Source: Capnocytophaga sp. oral taxon 863 str. F0517 (GTDB taxonomy: Bacteria > Bacteroidota > Bacteroidia > Flavobacteriales > Flavobacteriaceae). Taken from it: 64,000 bases of DNA. Both the position numbers and the translations under genes were made by a program. Shown piece by piece: positions 17,600 through 26,354 of the stretch. The stretch is from assembly GCF_000466425.1 (NCBI RefSeq), contig NZ_KE992117.1, positions 139,037 to 203,036 on the forward strand, written 5' to 3'. How positions within the stretch are numbered: the stretch's first letter is position 1; every line of letters starts with the position of its first letter. A model generated the notes under the pieces. That model saw only the letters and a program-made list of their open reading frames with translations. It was not told where the DNA came from and did no database searches.

Positions 17600-18958
17600 T
17601 TGTACGCCATTTTAGATATAGAAACCACAGGAGGCAAGATGGGTGAGGAAGCCATTACAGAGATTGCTATCTATCGTTTTGACGGTCGGGAAGTTACCGA
17701 TCGCTTCATCTCACTTATCAATCCCGAGAAGAAGATAGACGATTTTGTGGTACGCCTCACCGGTATTTCCAACAAGATGGTTCGCCAAGCACCAAAGTTC
17801 TATGAGGTTGCCAAGCGGATTGTGGAAATCACTGAGGGGTGTATCTTGGTGGCTCACAATGCAGCCTTTGACTATCGCATCTTGTGTTTGGAGTTTCGCC
17901 GATTGGGGTTTGACTATCAGCGTCGTACCATCTGTACGGTGGAGATGTCTCAGCGCCTACTCCCCAATGAGCCTTCGTACAGCTTGGGTAAGCTCTGTCG
18001 TTCTTTAGGTATTCCACTTTCTGACCGACACCGCGCCAATGGAGATGCCATGGCCACGGTGCACCTCTTCAAGCTCCTCTTGGACAAAGACACCGAGAAG
18101 ATCGCACTAAGTGAGTTTGTCAAGCAAAACCTCTCTACCCTACCCATTCAGCTACTTTCACTCTTGGATGGGCTCCCTAACCAATTGGGGGTGTATTATC
18201 TGTATGACAAGGCAGGAAAGCTACTGCTGCTCTCCAAGAGTAAGAACATCTATAAGCGGGTCAATGAACACTTTACTTCAAGTGGAAAGCGAGATCTTTT
18301 TCTAAGGAATCATGTCGGAAAGGTGATGTATGAGCTAACCGGCACGCTACTGATTGCCTCCCTTAAGGAGGCCGAAGAACTTCAGATGCAAGCCTCCTTG
18401 CGTAAGTATAAGAAAAAGAAAAGTTACCCTTTTGCTTTGGTCTGCCATAAGAATAAGAAGGGTTACCACTGCCTTTCGGTCATACCAAGAGCTGGAGCGA
18501 AGGAGCCCTTAGCTATTTTTGAAAGCCAAGAGGAAGGACTGAATATGCTCTTTGAGATGACTGAGCGCTATGGACTTTGTACCAAACTCAATGGTTTTTC
18601 CCAGGCTCATACCTATTGCTACAACCACTCTATCGGTAAGTGTGCAGGGGCTTGTATGGGTGACGAAGCTGTAGAGGACTATAACCGTCGGGTGGAGGAA
18701 GCCCTCGCTCACTATACACTTGTAGGCAGAACCTTTGCTATTATGGACAAGGGACGTACTGTACATGAGAAGAGTGTGATCTTTATCGAACAAGGTAGGC
18801 TCAGGGGCTATGCTTTCATCGCACTGAACTATCAGCTTTCCAGGCCTATCCTTGAGAAGCACCTTACCCCACTGACACATAACTCGGAGAAAGTACACCT
18901 GATAGAACACTACCTGCGTACCCATCCTTTGGCCAAACAAATAGCTATAAAAGATTAA
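17600..18958 (+). CDS. DnaQ-type exonuclease fused to GIY-YIG/UvrC-like domain
   Basis: A 452-residue protein. Residues 1-165 are a DEDDh 3'-5' exonuclease of the DNA polymerase III epsilon family (ILDIETTGG, then LVAHNAAFDYRIL, then HRANGDAMAT). Residues about 190-290 are a GIY-YIG-like domain (LPNQLGVYYLYDKAG, KSKNIYKRVNEHF, LKEAEELQMQ). In the second half of the signature YIG is replaced by LLS, so nuclease activity of this domain is uncertain. A C-terminal extension contains a conserved CYNHSIGKCAGACMG cysteine segment, as in UvrC/Cho-like proteins. The start is TTG at 17600; no in-frame ATG precedes the exonuclease motif and the promoter position agrees. Confidence 0.88.
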   Translation: MYAILDIETTGGKMGEEAITEIAIYRFDGREVTDRFISLINPEKKIDDFVVRLTGISNKMVRQAPKFYEVAKRIVEITEGCILVAHNAAFDYRILCLEFRRLGFDYQRRTICTVEMSQRLLPNEPSYSLGKLCRSLGIPLSDRHRANGDAMATVHLFKLLLDKDTEKIALSEFVKQNLSTLPIQLLSLLDGLPNQLGVYYLYDKAGKLLLLSKSKNIYKRVNEHFTSSGKRDLFLRNHVGKVMYELTGTLLIASLKEAEELQMQASLRKYKKKKSYPFALVCHKNKKGYHCLSVIPRAGAKEPLAIFESQEEGLNMLFEMTERYGLCTKLNGFSQAHTYCYNHSIGKCAGACMGDEAVEDYNRRVEEALAHYTLVGRTFAIMDKGRTVHEKSVIFIEQGRLRGYAFIALNYQLSRPILEKHLTPLTHNSEKVHLIEHYLRTHPLAKQIAIKD

Positions 18959-18987
18959 CATCTTAAAGATAAATCATATTTTTTATG

Positions 18988-18995
18988 TATCTTTG
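18988..18995 (+). promoter_or_regulatory. -7 box TATCTTTG for the 19020 gene
   Basis: Perfect TAnnTTTG 24 bases before the ATG at 19020. It overlaps a potential upstream TTG codon and therefore argues for the ATG start. Confidence 0.55.
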
Positions 18996-19019
18996 TCCCT
19001 TGAAAACACTATACTTACT

Positions 19020-19568
19020 ATGAAAAAACGTACTGTACTGAATTTGTTATTCTTAGCGCTGATTATTTCATTTTTTACCACCAATTTAGGATATGAATCC
19101 AAGATACTTTTGCAGCGGATTTTCTCCTCTCAGGTGGAGATATTAGCACCAGAAAGGCAATATACGATTGACCCTGACTGGACACTGAAGGATCGGGACA
19201 ATAAGCAATTCTCTTTCACCCAATCCGAAGGAGAAGTGAGGTTTGTCTATTTCTTTTCCTCATGGCGAGCCATGAGTATAGCTGACCTGATTGGAATAGA
19301 GAAGCTCTACCTTGATTATCACGACAAGGTTGCCTTCTATATCATCACCAATGAGCTACCTGAACCTGTAGAACAAAAGCAACGTGATAGAAAATTCACC
19401 TTTAAGGTTACCTATCTTATCCAAGGGGTAAAGATGCCCTTCGATCCTGAGAAAATTCCTTCAGGGTATATCATAGATAAGCAGGATAGGGTCGTAGCTC
19501 AAGGTTTTGGAAACACCCGCTGGAACAGTGATAAGGTACGAGAACTACTGGACAATCTTCTGAAATAA
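19020..19568 (+). CDS. Membrane-anchored thioredoxin-like protein without CXXC
   Basis: A 182-residue protein with an N-terminal signal anchor (residues about 5-25) and a TlpA/ResA-type thioredoxin fold in the periplasm: DWTLKDRDNKQFSF, VRFVYFFSSWRAMSI, VAFYIITNE, IPSGYIIDKQDRVV. Where TlpA proteins have WCxxC this one has SSWRAMSI, so no redox cysteines. The cis-Pro strand IPSGYIID is present. It may bind partners rather than exchange disulfides. The next gene (PASTA protein) starts 25 bases later on the same strand. Confidence 0.72.
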   Translation: MKKRTVLNLLFLALIISFFTTNLGYESKILLQRIFSSQVEILAPERQYTIDPDWTLKDRDNKQFSFTQSEGEVRFVYFFSSWRAMSIADLIGIEKLYLDYHDKVAFYIITNELPEPVEQKQRDRKFTFKVTYLIQGVKMPFDPEKIPSGYIIDKQDRVVAQGFGNTRWNSDKVRELLDNLLK

Positions 19569-19593
19569 AAAATATATTAACAAACATTGTTTT

Positions 19594-20253
19594 ATGAATA
19601 TAAAAATGACACTATCCCAAATATTCCAAAATAAAAATATACGTTTTTGGGGATTACAAGTCTTCTTAGCGGTATCTCTTCTCTTAATTGGTATCTATGC
19701 TACTTTATTTTCCTTGGACAGCTTTACCCGACATGGGAAGTTTGTCGTAGTGCCTGATCTTACTCATGTCCCCCTTAGCAAAGCGCAAGTGCTTTTGGAA
19801 AAAAGCCATCTCCGTTATGAGATTGTGGACACCTTAGAGTATGATCCTAATTTTCCTGCCTATGCTGTGATGGAGCAAGACCCTGATCCCAACGAAAAAG
19901 TAAAGAAAGACCGTAAGATCTATCTAAAAATCAATCCCGAGAACTATCAAGAGGTCACCATTATAAATATCAATGCACCCTTAGCTGAGGTTCGTCCCAA
20001 TCTTGAAAGCTTAGGCCTTAAGGTAGATAACAATATCATCTATGTCAATGATATTGCTAAAGATATGGTGCTAAGAGCTTTCTATAAAGAAAAAGGAAAG
20101 CAAAAGGAAATAAAAAATGGAGATAAAGTACGCAAGCATTCCATAATAACTCTGGAATGTGGCAATGGAAACACACTGCCTATACTTGATAGTCTTTCTA
20201 CAGGTGGAACCTCTGAAGAAGAACAATCCGGTAATGATGATTTTGATTTTTAG
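19594..20253 (+). CDS. PASTA-domain membrane protein
   Basis: A 219-residue protein with a short cytoplasmic tail, one transmembrane helix (about residues 20-42) and periplasmic PASTA repeats: KFVVVPDLTHVPLSKAQVLL with YAVMEQDPDPNEKVKKDRKI, and a second, weaker unit NAPLAEVRPNLESLGLKV. PASTA domains bind muropeptides or the cell wall; in Bacteroidota such small PASTA proteins commonly sit near D-Ala-D-Ala ligase or cell-wall genes. No kinase or transpeptidase domain is attached. The tail is Asp/Glu-rich. Probably cotranscribed with the preceding thioredoxin-like gene. Confidence 0.85.
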   Translation: MNIKMTLSQIFQNKNIRFWGLQVFLAVSLLLIGIYATLFSLDSFTRHGKFVVVPDLTHVPLSKAQVLLEKSHLRYEIVDTLEYDPNFPAYAVMEQDPDPNEKVKKDRKIYLKINPENYQEVTIININAPLAEVRPNLESLGLKVDNNIIYVNDIAKDMVLRAFYKEKGKQKEIKNGDKVRKHSIITLECGNGNTLPILDSLSTGGTSEEEQSGNDDFDF

Positions 20254-20329
20254 TTAAATTCTTTAGAATGCTTCTAAGTATTAAAAAATAAAATTGTATA
20301 TTTACACCCAACTGAATAAACTTAAAAAA

Positions 20330-20821
20330 ATGAAAAAAATATTACTTTCTATACTTTGCATAAGCTTATATGCTTGCCAAGAGAATTCAACTACCGATTC
20401 AGAAGTCTCTCAAGAAGAGCAAGAGCAGAAGATGGTCGAAGATCGCTTGGCGGAATTGGGAACTGAGGTGGATGAATATCCTTCCTTTAAGGAATGTGAG
20501 AGTATCACTACTAAGGATGAAAAACTTAAATGCTTCACTGGTAAGCTCTCCAAGCTCTATCAGGAAGCCCTCAATAGCCAAAAATTAGCCATAGGTGATG
20601 CGCTAAGCGATACGGTAAAGGTTACTATTGTCATCAATACGGAAGGGAACCTTAATGTAAAAAGTGTAGAGGCCTCAAGTGCTACTCAGGAGCTATTGCC
20701 CAACTTAGAAGAGCTGCTAAAGAGCAAGACGACTGAGTTCGAACCGGCTATCCCTGCTAAGAAAAACCAAGTAAATGTCACCACCGAGTATATACTTCCC
20801 TTGGTGATAGACGTAAAATAA
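20330..20821 (+). CDS. Lipoprotein with TonB C-terminal-like domain
   Basis: A 163-residue lipoprotein. The start at 20330 gives MKKILLSILCISLYACQENS, a standard signal with lipobox LYAC; the twelve codons upstream in frame lack signal character. The C-terminal ~75 residues (TVKVTIVINTEGNLNVKSVE, then TTEFEPAIPAKKN and TTEYILPLVI) resemble the beta-strand layout of TonB C-terminal domains, though without a membrane anchor typical of TonB. The function is unknown. The response-regulator gene follows eight bases later, suggesting cotranscription. Confidence 0.75.
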   Translation: MKKILLSILCISLYACQENSTTDSEVSQEEQEQKMVEDRLAELGTEVDEYPSFKECESITTKDEKLKCFTGKLSKLYQEALNSQKLAIGDALSDTVKVTIVINTEGNLNVKSVEASSATQELLPNLEELLKSKTTEFEPAIPAKKNQVNVTTEYILPLVIDVK

Positions 20822-20829
20822 AGTAAGCT

Positions 20830-22005
20830 ATGCCCAAAATACTAATTGTTGAAGATGAGGCCTCTATACGGCGTGTACTGGGTAGTATCCTCAGTGAAGA
20901 GGACAAAAGTTATCAGGTAGAGGAAGCCACCAATGGGCAGGAGGCCATGGATATGATTCAAAAAACAGACTATGACTTGGTACTCTGTGATATCAAAATG
21001 CCCAAAAAGGATGGCTTAGAAGTACTCTTGGAAGCCAAAGCCCTGAAGCCCGCCTTGCGTATGGTCATGATTTCAGGACATGGTGACCTAGAGACCGCAG
21101 TGCAAGCGATGAAAATGGGCGCTTTCGACTATATAGCCAAGCCCCCCGACCTCAATCGCTTACTCACTACCGTCCGCAATGCGCTCACTACGCCTTCTGT
21201 AGAAGAAAAGCCTCAGAAAACAGAGGGTAAACCTTCTAAAAAAGACACTCCAACCACCACTATGATCGGTAAGAGTGCAGCCATACAGAAGATCAAGGAC
21301 ATGATAGAGAAGGTAGCTCCTACCGACGTGAGGGTACTTATCACAGGGCCTAATGGTTCGGGAAAAGAACTCGTTGCCCGTGCACTACACCAAGGCAGCG
21401 AACGTGTCTCACAACCTATGATAGAGGTCAATTGTGCTGCCATTCCCTCTGAATTGATTGAAAGTGAACTCTTTGGACATATCAAAGGCTCCTTTACCTC
21501 AGCCGTAAAAGACCGAGTGGGTAAGTTCGAGGCTGCGGATAAGGGTACCCTCTTTCTAGATGAGATTGGAGATATGAGCCTTTCGGCTCAGGCAAAGGTA
21601 TTGCGTGCCCTACAAGAGAAGAAAATCACTAAGGTTGGTAGCGAAAAGGATATAGCGGTAGATGTACGTGTGATTGCCGCTACTAATAAAGATCTCAAGC
21701 AAGAGATCGCCCTTGGGCGATTCCGAGAGGACTTATACCACCGCTTGGCAGTCATTCTCTTGGAAGTACCCCCTCTGAACGACCGTAGAGATGATATTCC
21801 CCTGCTGGTAGCGCATTTTACCAAGAGTATCTGTCAGGAACAAGGTATCGACAAACAATTCCACCCCAAGGCGATAGAACAGCTCCAGCAATACGACTGG
21901 AGCGGAAATATACGAGAACTTAGAAATGTCGTAGAACGCTTACTAATTCTTTCCGATGAAGAAGTAACGCTTAAGGATGTTAAGACCTTTGGAGGAAAAG
22001 AATAA
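20830..22005 (+). CDS. Sigma-54-type response regulator (REC-AAA+, no DNA-binding domain)
   Basis: A 391-residue NtrC-family protein. The receiver domain (1-120) has phospho-acceptor Asp in LVLCDIKMPKKDG, MISGHGD and AKPP Lys. The AAA+ domain (about 145-375) has Walker A GPNGSGKE, Walker B GTLFLDEIGDM, VRVIAATNKDL, arginine-finger region FREDLYHRLAV and WSGNIRELRNV. The sigma-54 contact loop normally reading GAFTGA is GSFTSA here. The protein ends right after the AAA+ lid; the usual Fis-type helix-turn-helix is absent, so it must act without its own specific DNA binding or through a partner. No histidine kinase is adjacent. rpoN is in the same window. Confidence 0.92.
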   Translation: MPKILIVEDEASIRRVLGSILSEEDKSYQVEEATNGQEAMDMIQKTDYDLVLCDIKMPKKDGLEVLLEAKALKPALRMVMISGHGDLETAVQAMKMGAFDYIAKPPDLNRLLTTVRNALTTPSVEEKPQKTEGKPSKKDTPTTTMIGKSAAIQKIKDMIEKVAPTDVRVLITGPNGSGKELVARALHQGSERVSQPMIEVNCAAIPSELIESELFGHIKGSFTSAVKDRVGKFEAADKGTLFLDEIGDMSLSAQAKVLRALQEKKITKVGSEKDIAVDVRVIAATNKDLKQEIALGRFREDLYHRLAVILLEVPPLNDRRDDIPLLVAHFTKSICQEQGIDKQFHPKAIEQLQQYDWSGNIRELRNVVERLLILSDEEVTLKDVKTFGGKE

Positions 22006-22006
22006 T

Positions 22007-22040
22007 AAAATGGGAGGCTTTGGAAGGCCTCCCATTTTTC
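22007..22040. terminator. Bidirectional terminator
   Basis: A 12-bp perfect stem, 22007-22018 (AAAATGGGAGGC) with 22027-22038, 8-base loop, T run on the right and A run on the left. It separates two convergent genes (response regulator on plus, outer-membrane protein on minus). Confidence 0.9.
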
Positions 22041-22074
22041 TTAAAATGAAAACAAACTAAATCAAAACCAACTC

Positions 22075-23673
22075 TTACAATTTCATAGAAAAACTCAAGA
22101 GTATATTATGTGTGGTATTTTTTACCATAGGAGTATCCGTAAGGACAGTTTCGTAGAGCTGAGGTTGGTAATAGCGCCTTGTAATATCATAGGAGAGATC
22201 GACACGTACACCACTGAAACTAACCCCTACACCTGCGGAGAGACTTTTGAGTCTGCTTATAGGCTTATAGTCTGTTTTATAAGGACTTTGCTCATAGCGT
22301 CCCCCTCCTCTTAGGAATAAGTGATTGGTTTTACTCATAGGCAAGCGGTATTCGGCTCCAAAGCGTAGCGCATTGGTATCTCCTAAAGAATTTTGGACAA
22401 TAGCGTTCTCTGACAGCAAATCATCTGAGGTAAAACGCATATTTCCAAAGCCTCTGTACATATAGTCAGCACTAAGGATGAGCTGCTTGTTCCAGACCCA
22501 GCTAGCCCCTACCGTCCATGCCCCAGGTGTACGGAAGCTATATTTCTCATAAACAGCCACTACATTAGGATTGGCAAAGTAGGTGCCATTACTTAGCGTG
22601 GTGGCGGATAAGGATTGAGAAAGCTCATCCTGTAGCGTATACCAAGTAGGCGAAGTATAGGTAAGTCCAATACGTACCCCTGTGGCCACCTCCGCTATAG
22701 CTCCTAACTGGAGCGAGAAGCCACTTCCTACGGTTCTGAGCTCATTTTGGAAATAGGCCGAACGGATAGAGGATTCCGTATTGTCAGGATATTGCTCATA
22801 GTGCTTGGTTACCATATGATAATCTACACTATGGGAATTGAGGTTTAGCCCAAAGGAAAGAAAATCATAACGTGCTGCAAAGTTAAAGTTATATTTGTTA
22901 ACCCCTCCTTCAGAATATTGCTCTATTTTTCGGAGTGTTGTTGTTCCGGATGTAATATTTTTCTTATACTGATTGGCTCTTAGTATAGCCTTTCCTGCTT
23001 CTTCTGTTGCTGTTTCTTCTATTTCTGAAGCGACTCCTGAAGGAGCTATAAGTCCTGCTGTATAGCCCAATATAGCATTGCGGTATCTAAAAGGATCAGG
23101 CGCATTTCCCATTCTACTATAGAGGGAGCCCAGACCTCCCTGAGATCTTGCTATCCATCGGTGTGCTCTTTGATTATATTCATAATTATTTAGAAAGAGG
23201 TTTTCCTGTCTGATACCATTAGCAAAATGAAGGAAATAATCTCCTAAGTTCGCTCCATTGGTTTGTTGGTTATATGTCAAATCATTTACCTCAAAATTAT
23301 TGGCCTTTTGGTAGTTGAAGGCAAAAGCCACATTCTTCCAACCTTCCTCTGCTATGGCAATCGGGAAAGCTACCCCGAACTGGTTGAGTAGGAAATCTGA
23401 AGAAAGAGTAGCCTGTTTGCCTACTTCATTCTTTGCATTGGTTCCTTGCAGGCTAAGGGTCATTTCACTTCTGGTAAAGATAGAACTCCCTGCTGGATTC
23501 AGCGCTATGGCCGACATGTCTCCTCCTAAGGAGTTGAAGGCTCCACTCATGGCTCTAAAACGAGCCGTTCCTCCTATATCTTCCATAGAATAACGCAGAC
23601 CATCGGTAAGATTTTGTGCGGAAAGCATACCGCTGAGCAAGCCAAAAGCTGTAATGTATACTGTCTTTTTCAT
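22075..23673 (-). CDS. OmpP1/FadL/TodX-like outer-membrane transport protein
   Basis: A 532-residue exported protein. Signal peptide MKKTVYITAFGLLSGMLSAQ, then the FadL-family N-terminal hatch region: LRYSMEDIGGTARFRAMSGA and LGGDMSAIALNPAGSSIF, in which NPAG is the family hallmark. The rest alternates aromatic and polar residues as expected of beta strands, and the last residues (HNILLSFSMKL) form a terminal strand. Members transport long-chain fatty acids or aromatic hydrocarbons; the substrate is unknown here. It follows the Tyr-rich lipoprotein gene after a 15-base gap and may be in the same operon. Confidence 0.88.
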   Translation of the reverse strand: MKKTVYITAFGLLSGMLSAQNLTDGLRYSMEDIGGTARFRAMSGAFNSLGGDMSAIALNPAGSSIFTRSEMTLSLQGTNAKNEVGKQATLSSDFLLNQFGVAFPIAIAEEGWKNVAFAFNYQKANNFEVNDLTYNQQTNGANLGDYFLHFANGIRQENLFLNNYEYNQRAHRWIARSQGGLGSLYSRMGNAPDPFRYRNAILGYTAGLIAPSGVASEIEETATEEAGKAILRANQYKKNITSGTTTLRKIEQYSEGGVNKYNFNFAARYDFLSFGLNLNSHSVDYHMVTKHYEQYPDNTESSIRSAYFQNELRTVGSGFSLQLGAIAEVATGVRIGLTYTSPTWYTLQDELSQSLSATTLSNGTYFANPNVVAVYEKYSFRTPGAWTVGASWVWNKQLILSADYMYRGFGNMRFTSDDLLSENAIVQNSLGDTNALRFGAEYRLPMSKTNHLFLRGGGRYEQSPYKTDYKPISRLKSLSAGVGVSFSGVRVDLSYDITRRYYQPQLYETVLTDTPMVKNTTHNILLSFSMKL

Positions 23674-23688
23674 TTTCGTTTTATTTAA

Positions 23689-24696
23689 TTAATAATCTCT
23701 TCTAGTCCCTGTATATTCACTACTATTTCCTCTTCCATTGTTTGTATTACTCTCATGATAAGAGCGGGAAGTATTATCATAGGAACTGTTATTATAGGTA
23801 TTATTACTACTTCCTGAGGAATAGTTATAACTACGTGTATTGCTCTCATGATAAGAACGAGAGGTATTATCATAAGAGTTATTATAATTCCCATAGGAAC
23901 GATAAGAACCATTATTTTGGTAACCACTATTGTCATAACGGCTGCTATCCCCTCTTCTACCATTAGTTGGCGAATACCTACGTGAGGTATTTCCGTAAGG
24001 ATCTTGGTAGTAATAGTAGTTATTTTCGCTATTATAGCGATAAGAAGGGTAGCTATAGTAGCCATATCCATAGTAAGGATAGTAGTAATTATACCCATAA
24101 TAAGGGTAATAATAGTTATATCCGTAGTAAGGATAATAGTAGCTATAACTATAAGGATAGTAATAGCTGTCATAATAGCGCCAACTCCAGTAAGGATCAT
24201 AAGTACCTACCGAGAAGCCTATGCTCCAGCGAGAACGTGGATAGTAGTAGGAAGAGGAATAATAGCCTCCCCAAGCACCTGATCCCCAATAGTAAGGCGT
24301 ATTCCAGCCCCCATAGTTATTATAGACATTCACTGTGGAAGGTCGGGCATTTTCTCCCCAGCTGCCATAGGTATTGTAAGAAGTGCCCTGCTGTTGGCTA
24401 TCTGTACGATAGCTATCTATTTGGGTCATAGGGGTATAGGAAGGAGCAGGGCGTTGCACTTGTTGTTCAAAGTCCTTGTAGCCTGCTATTTTCTGATTGA
24501 GCTGTTCACGATAGCTTCCATTCCCCACAGGACGTTCGTCATTTCTCTCATAGCGGGGCTCTTCTCTCTGATATATGGGGGCTTCATCCCCATAGATACC
24601 GTCATCATAGCTTCCTCCGATATAAGCACCACAGGAGCTAAGTCCTATCAGTGCGGTGAAAGCTGTAGTTGCATGGATTAGTGTTTTTTTCATCAT
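23689..24696 (-). CDS. Tyr/Ser/Asn-rich lipoprotein
   Basis: A 335-residue lipoprotein starting MMKKTLIHATTAFTALIGLS followed by the lipobox SSC (start at 24696 or 24693; the 40 codons further upstream in frame are not signal-like). After an acidic linker comes WGENARPSTVNVYNNYGG, then an extremely tyrosine-rich block with tandem YYYPYYGYN units, then a Ser/Asn/Tyr tail with two copies of SYDNTSRSYHESNT. Such low-complexity lipoproteins are common in Bacteroidota and of unknown function, perhaps surface structure. The composition rules out an enzyme. Confidence 0.82.
   Translation of the reverse strand: MMKKTLIHATTAFTALIGLSSCGAYIGGSYDDGIYGDEAPIYQREEPRYERNDERPVGNGSYREQLNQKIAGYKDFEQQVQRPAPSYTPMTQIDSYRTDSQQQGTSYNTYGSWGENARPSTVNVYNNYGGWNTPYYWGSGAWGGYYSSSYYYPRSRWSIGFSVGTYDPYWSWRYYDSYYYPYSYSYYYPYYGYNYYYPYYGYNYYYPYYGYGYYSYPSYRYNSENNYYYYQDPYGNTSRRYSPTNGRRGDSSRYDNSGYQNNGSYRSYGNYNNSYDNTSRSYHESNTRSYNYSSGSSNNTYNNSSYDNTSRSYHESNTNNGRGNSSEYTGTRRDY
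23738..23885. repeat. 42-bp duplicated coding unit (SYDNTSRSYHESNT x2)
   Basis: Two copies of a 42-base unit encoding SYDNTSRSYHESNT, near 23745-23787 and 23840-23882, with a few silent differences. They lie inside the Tyr-rich lipoprotein gene. Confidence 0.7.
24055..24150. repeat. 27-bp tandem coding repeat (YYYPYYGYN)
   Basis: About three consecutive 27-base units encoding YYYPYYGYN-type nonapeptides in the Tyr-rich lipoprotein gene. The arrangement allows unit-number change by slippage. Confidence 0.7.
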
Positions 24697-24782
24697 GGTA
24701 TTATTTAGTTTGTTGATTATCAGTCTTTTAGTTACCTTAGAAAAATAGCTCCTAAAAGAGGGTCTTTTTCCAAATAATTTTG

Positions 24783-24790
24783 TACTTTTG
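24783..24790 (+). promoter_or_regulatory. -7 box TACTTTTG for proS
   Basis: Perfect TAnnTTTG 36 bases before the ATG at 24827, supporting that start over a codon at 24788 that lies within the box. Confidence 0.55.
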
Positions 24791-24826
24791 CACCTAAAGT
24801 ACAATTTTTGTGCCAAAGATTTTAGT

Positions 24827-26305
24827 ATGAGTAAAAATTTAACATCAAGAGCAGAAGATTATTCCAAGTGGTATAATGAACTCGTTGTAAAAGCTGGGCT
24901 TGCCGAGAGTTCCGGGGTACGTGGCTGTATGGTTATCAAGCCTTATGGTTATGCCATTTGGGAGCGTATGCGCGATATCTTGGACAAAATGTTCAAAGAT
25001 ACAGGCCACCAAAATGCCTATTTCCCTATATTTGTTCCCAAAAGCTATTTTGAAGCGGAAGAGAAGAATGCGGAAGGCTTTGCCAAAGAGTGTGCGGTGG
25101 TTACCCACTATCGCCTCAAAACAGACCCTACCCAAAAGGGTAAACTCATGGTAGATCCTGAAGCTAAGCTGGAGGAAGAGCTTATCGTACGCCCTACCAG
25201 TGAGGCCATTATTTGGAATACTTATAAAAACTGGATACAGTCCTATCGCGACCTGCCGATCCTTATCAACCAATGGGCGAATGTGGTACGCTGGGAGATG
25301 CGTACACGCCTATTCCTACGTACCGCGGAGTTCCTTTGGCAAGAGGGACACACTGCCCATGCTACCTGTGAGGAGGCTATAGAAGAAGCCCAAAAGATGA
25401 ATGAGGTGTATGCCACTTTTGTAGAGCAATATATGGGCGTGCCTGTGGTAAGAGGTAGAAAGACCGAAACGGAACGCTTTGCTGGTGCCGATGACACCTA
25501 TTGTATAGAAGCCCTTATGCAGGATGGCAAAGCCCTCCAAGCGGGTACCTCTCACTTCTTAGGACAGAACTTTGCCAAGGCTTTTGAGGTGAAATACGCG
25601 ACCAAAGAGGGAGCCCTCGAATATGTATGGGCGAGCTCTTGGGGGGTATCTACCCGCCTTATGGGAGCGCTAATTATGAGCCATAGCGATGACAATGGCT
25701 TGGTATTGCCTCCACTGTTAGCCCCTATACAGGTAGTGATTGTGCCTATATACAAGGGAGAAGAGCAGCTACAGGCTATCCGTGAGCGAATAAACCCGCT
25801 TATACAAGCACTTAAGGAACGTGGGATCACTGTGAAGTTTGATGATGATGATACCCAAAAACCTGGGTTCAAGTTCCACGAATACGAGCTCAAGGGAGTT
25901 CCTGTACGCTTGGCTGTAGGGCAACGTGATTTGGAAAACAACACCTATGAGGTAGCACGCCGCGATACGCTGACCAAAGAAAGTGTATCAGGAGATCATA
26001 TCATCACTCATATAGAACAGTTACTGAAGGATATCCAGGAGAACATATACCAAAAGGCCTTAGCCTACCGAAATAGCCATATCACCGAGGTCAATAGCTA
26101 TGAGGAGTTCAAGGAAGTCTTGGAAAGCAAGGGAGGGTTCCTCTCTGCACACTGGGACGGCACCCCTGAAACAGAAGCCAAGATCAAGGAAGAGACCCAA
26201 GCAACTATTCGCTGTATCCCCTTAGACCAAAAAGAAGAAGCTGGCACCTGTATCTATTCAGGCAAGCCTTCCAAAGGAAGAGTACTATTCGCTAAGGCAT
26301 ATTAA
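24827..26305 (+). CDS. proS: Prolyl-tRNA synthetase
   Basis: A 492-residue class II synthetase that charges tRNA-Pro. It is the short, eukaryote/archaeal-like type: motif 1 [20 protein letters not shown], motif 2 [16 protein letters not shown], and a C-terminal domain ending [24 protein letters not shown] in place of the bacterial editing insertion between motifs 2 and 3. The start [17 protein letters not shown] fits the family. A heptamer array begins directly at the stop codon (26306). Confidence 0.97.
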   Translation: MSKNLTSRAEDYSKWYNELVVKAGLAESSGVRGCMVIKPYGYAIWERMRDILDKMFKDTGHQNAYFPIFVPKSYFEAEEKNAEGFAKECAVVTHYRLKTDPTQKGKLMVDPEAKLEEELIVRPTSEAIIWNTYKNWIQSYRDLPILINQWANVVRWEMRTRLFLRTAEFLWQEGHTAHATCEEAIEEAQKMNEVYATFVEQYMGVPVVRGRKTETERFAGADDTYCIEALMQDGKALQAGTSHFLGQNFAKAFEVKYATKEGALEYVWASSWGVSTRLMGALIMSHSDDNGLVLPPLLAPIQVVIVPIYKGEEQLQAIRERINPLIQALKERGITVKFDDDDTQKPGFKFHEYELKGVPVRLAVGQRDLENNTYEVARRDTLTKESVSGDHIITHIEQLLKDIQENIYQKALAYRNSHITEVNSYEEFKEVLESKGGFLSAHWDGTPETEAKIKEETQATIRCIPLDQKEEAGTCIYSGKPSKGRVLFAKAY

Positions 26306-26354
26306 TAGTGACTAATGACTAGTGACTAGTAACTAACCACTAATCACTAACAAC
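26306..26354. repeat. Heptanucleotide array between two convergent stop codons
   Basis: Seven consecutive 7-base units of the form TARNNAC start one base after the proS TAA. The first half reads TARTGAC on the plus strand; the second half reads TAGTGRT on the minus strand starting from the TAG of the convergent GT2 gene (26349-26347). The whole is an imperfect palindrome built from two opposed arrays. Confidence 0.85.

Noticed and set aside
23685..24200. 171-codon minus-strand frame rich in Ile and Thr
   Set aside because: An alternative frame of the Tyr-rich repeat region; low complexity creates a long open frame without a real gene.
26306..26354. Possible CRISPR or REP array
   Set aside because: Units are only seven bases with no spacers, and no cas genes or RAYT transposase are nearby.
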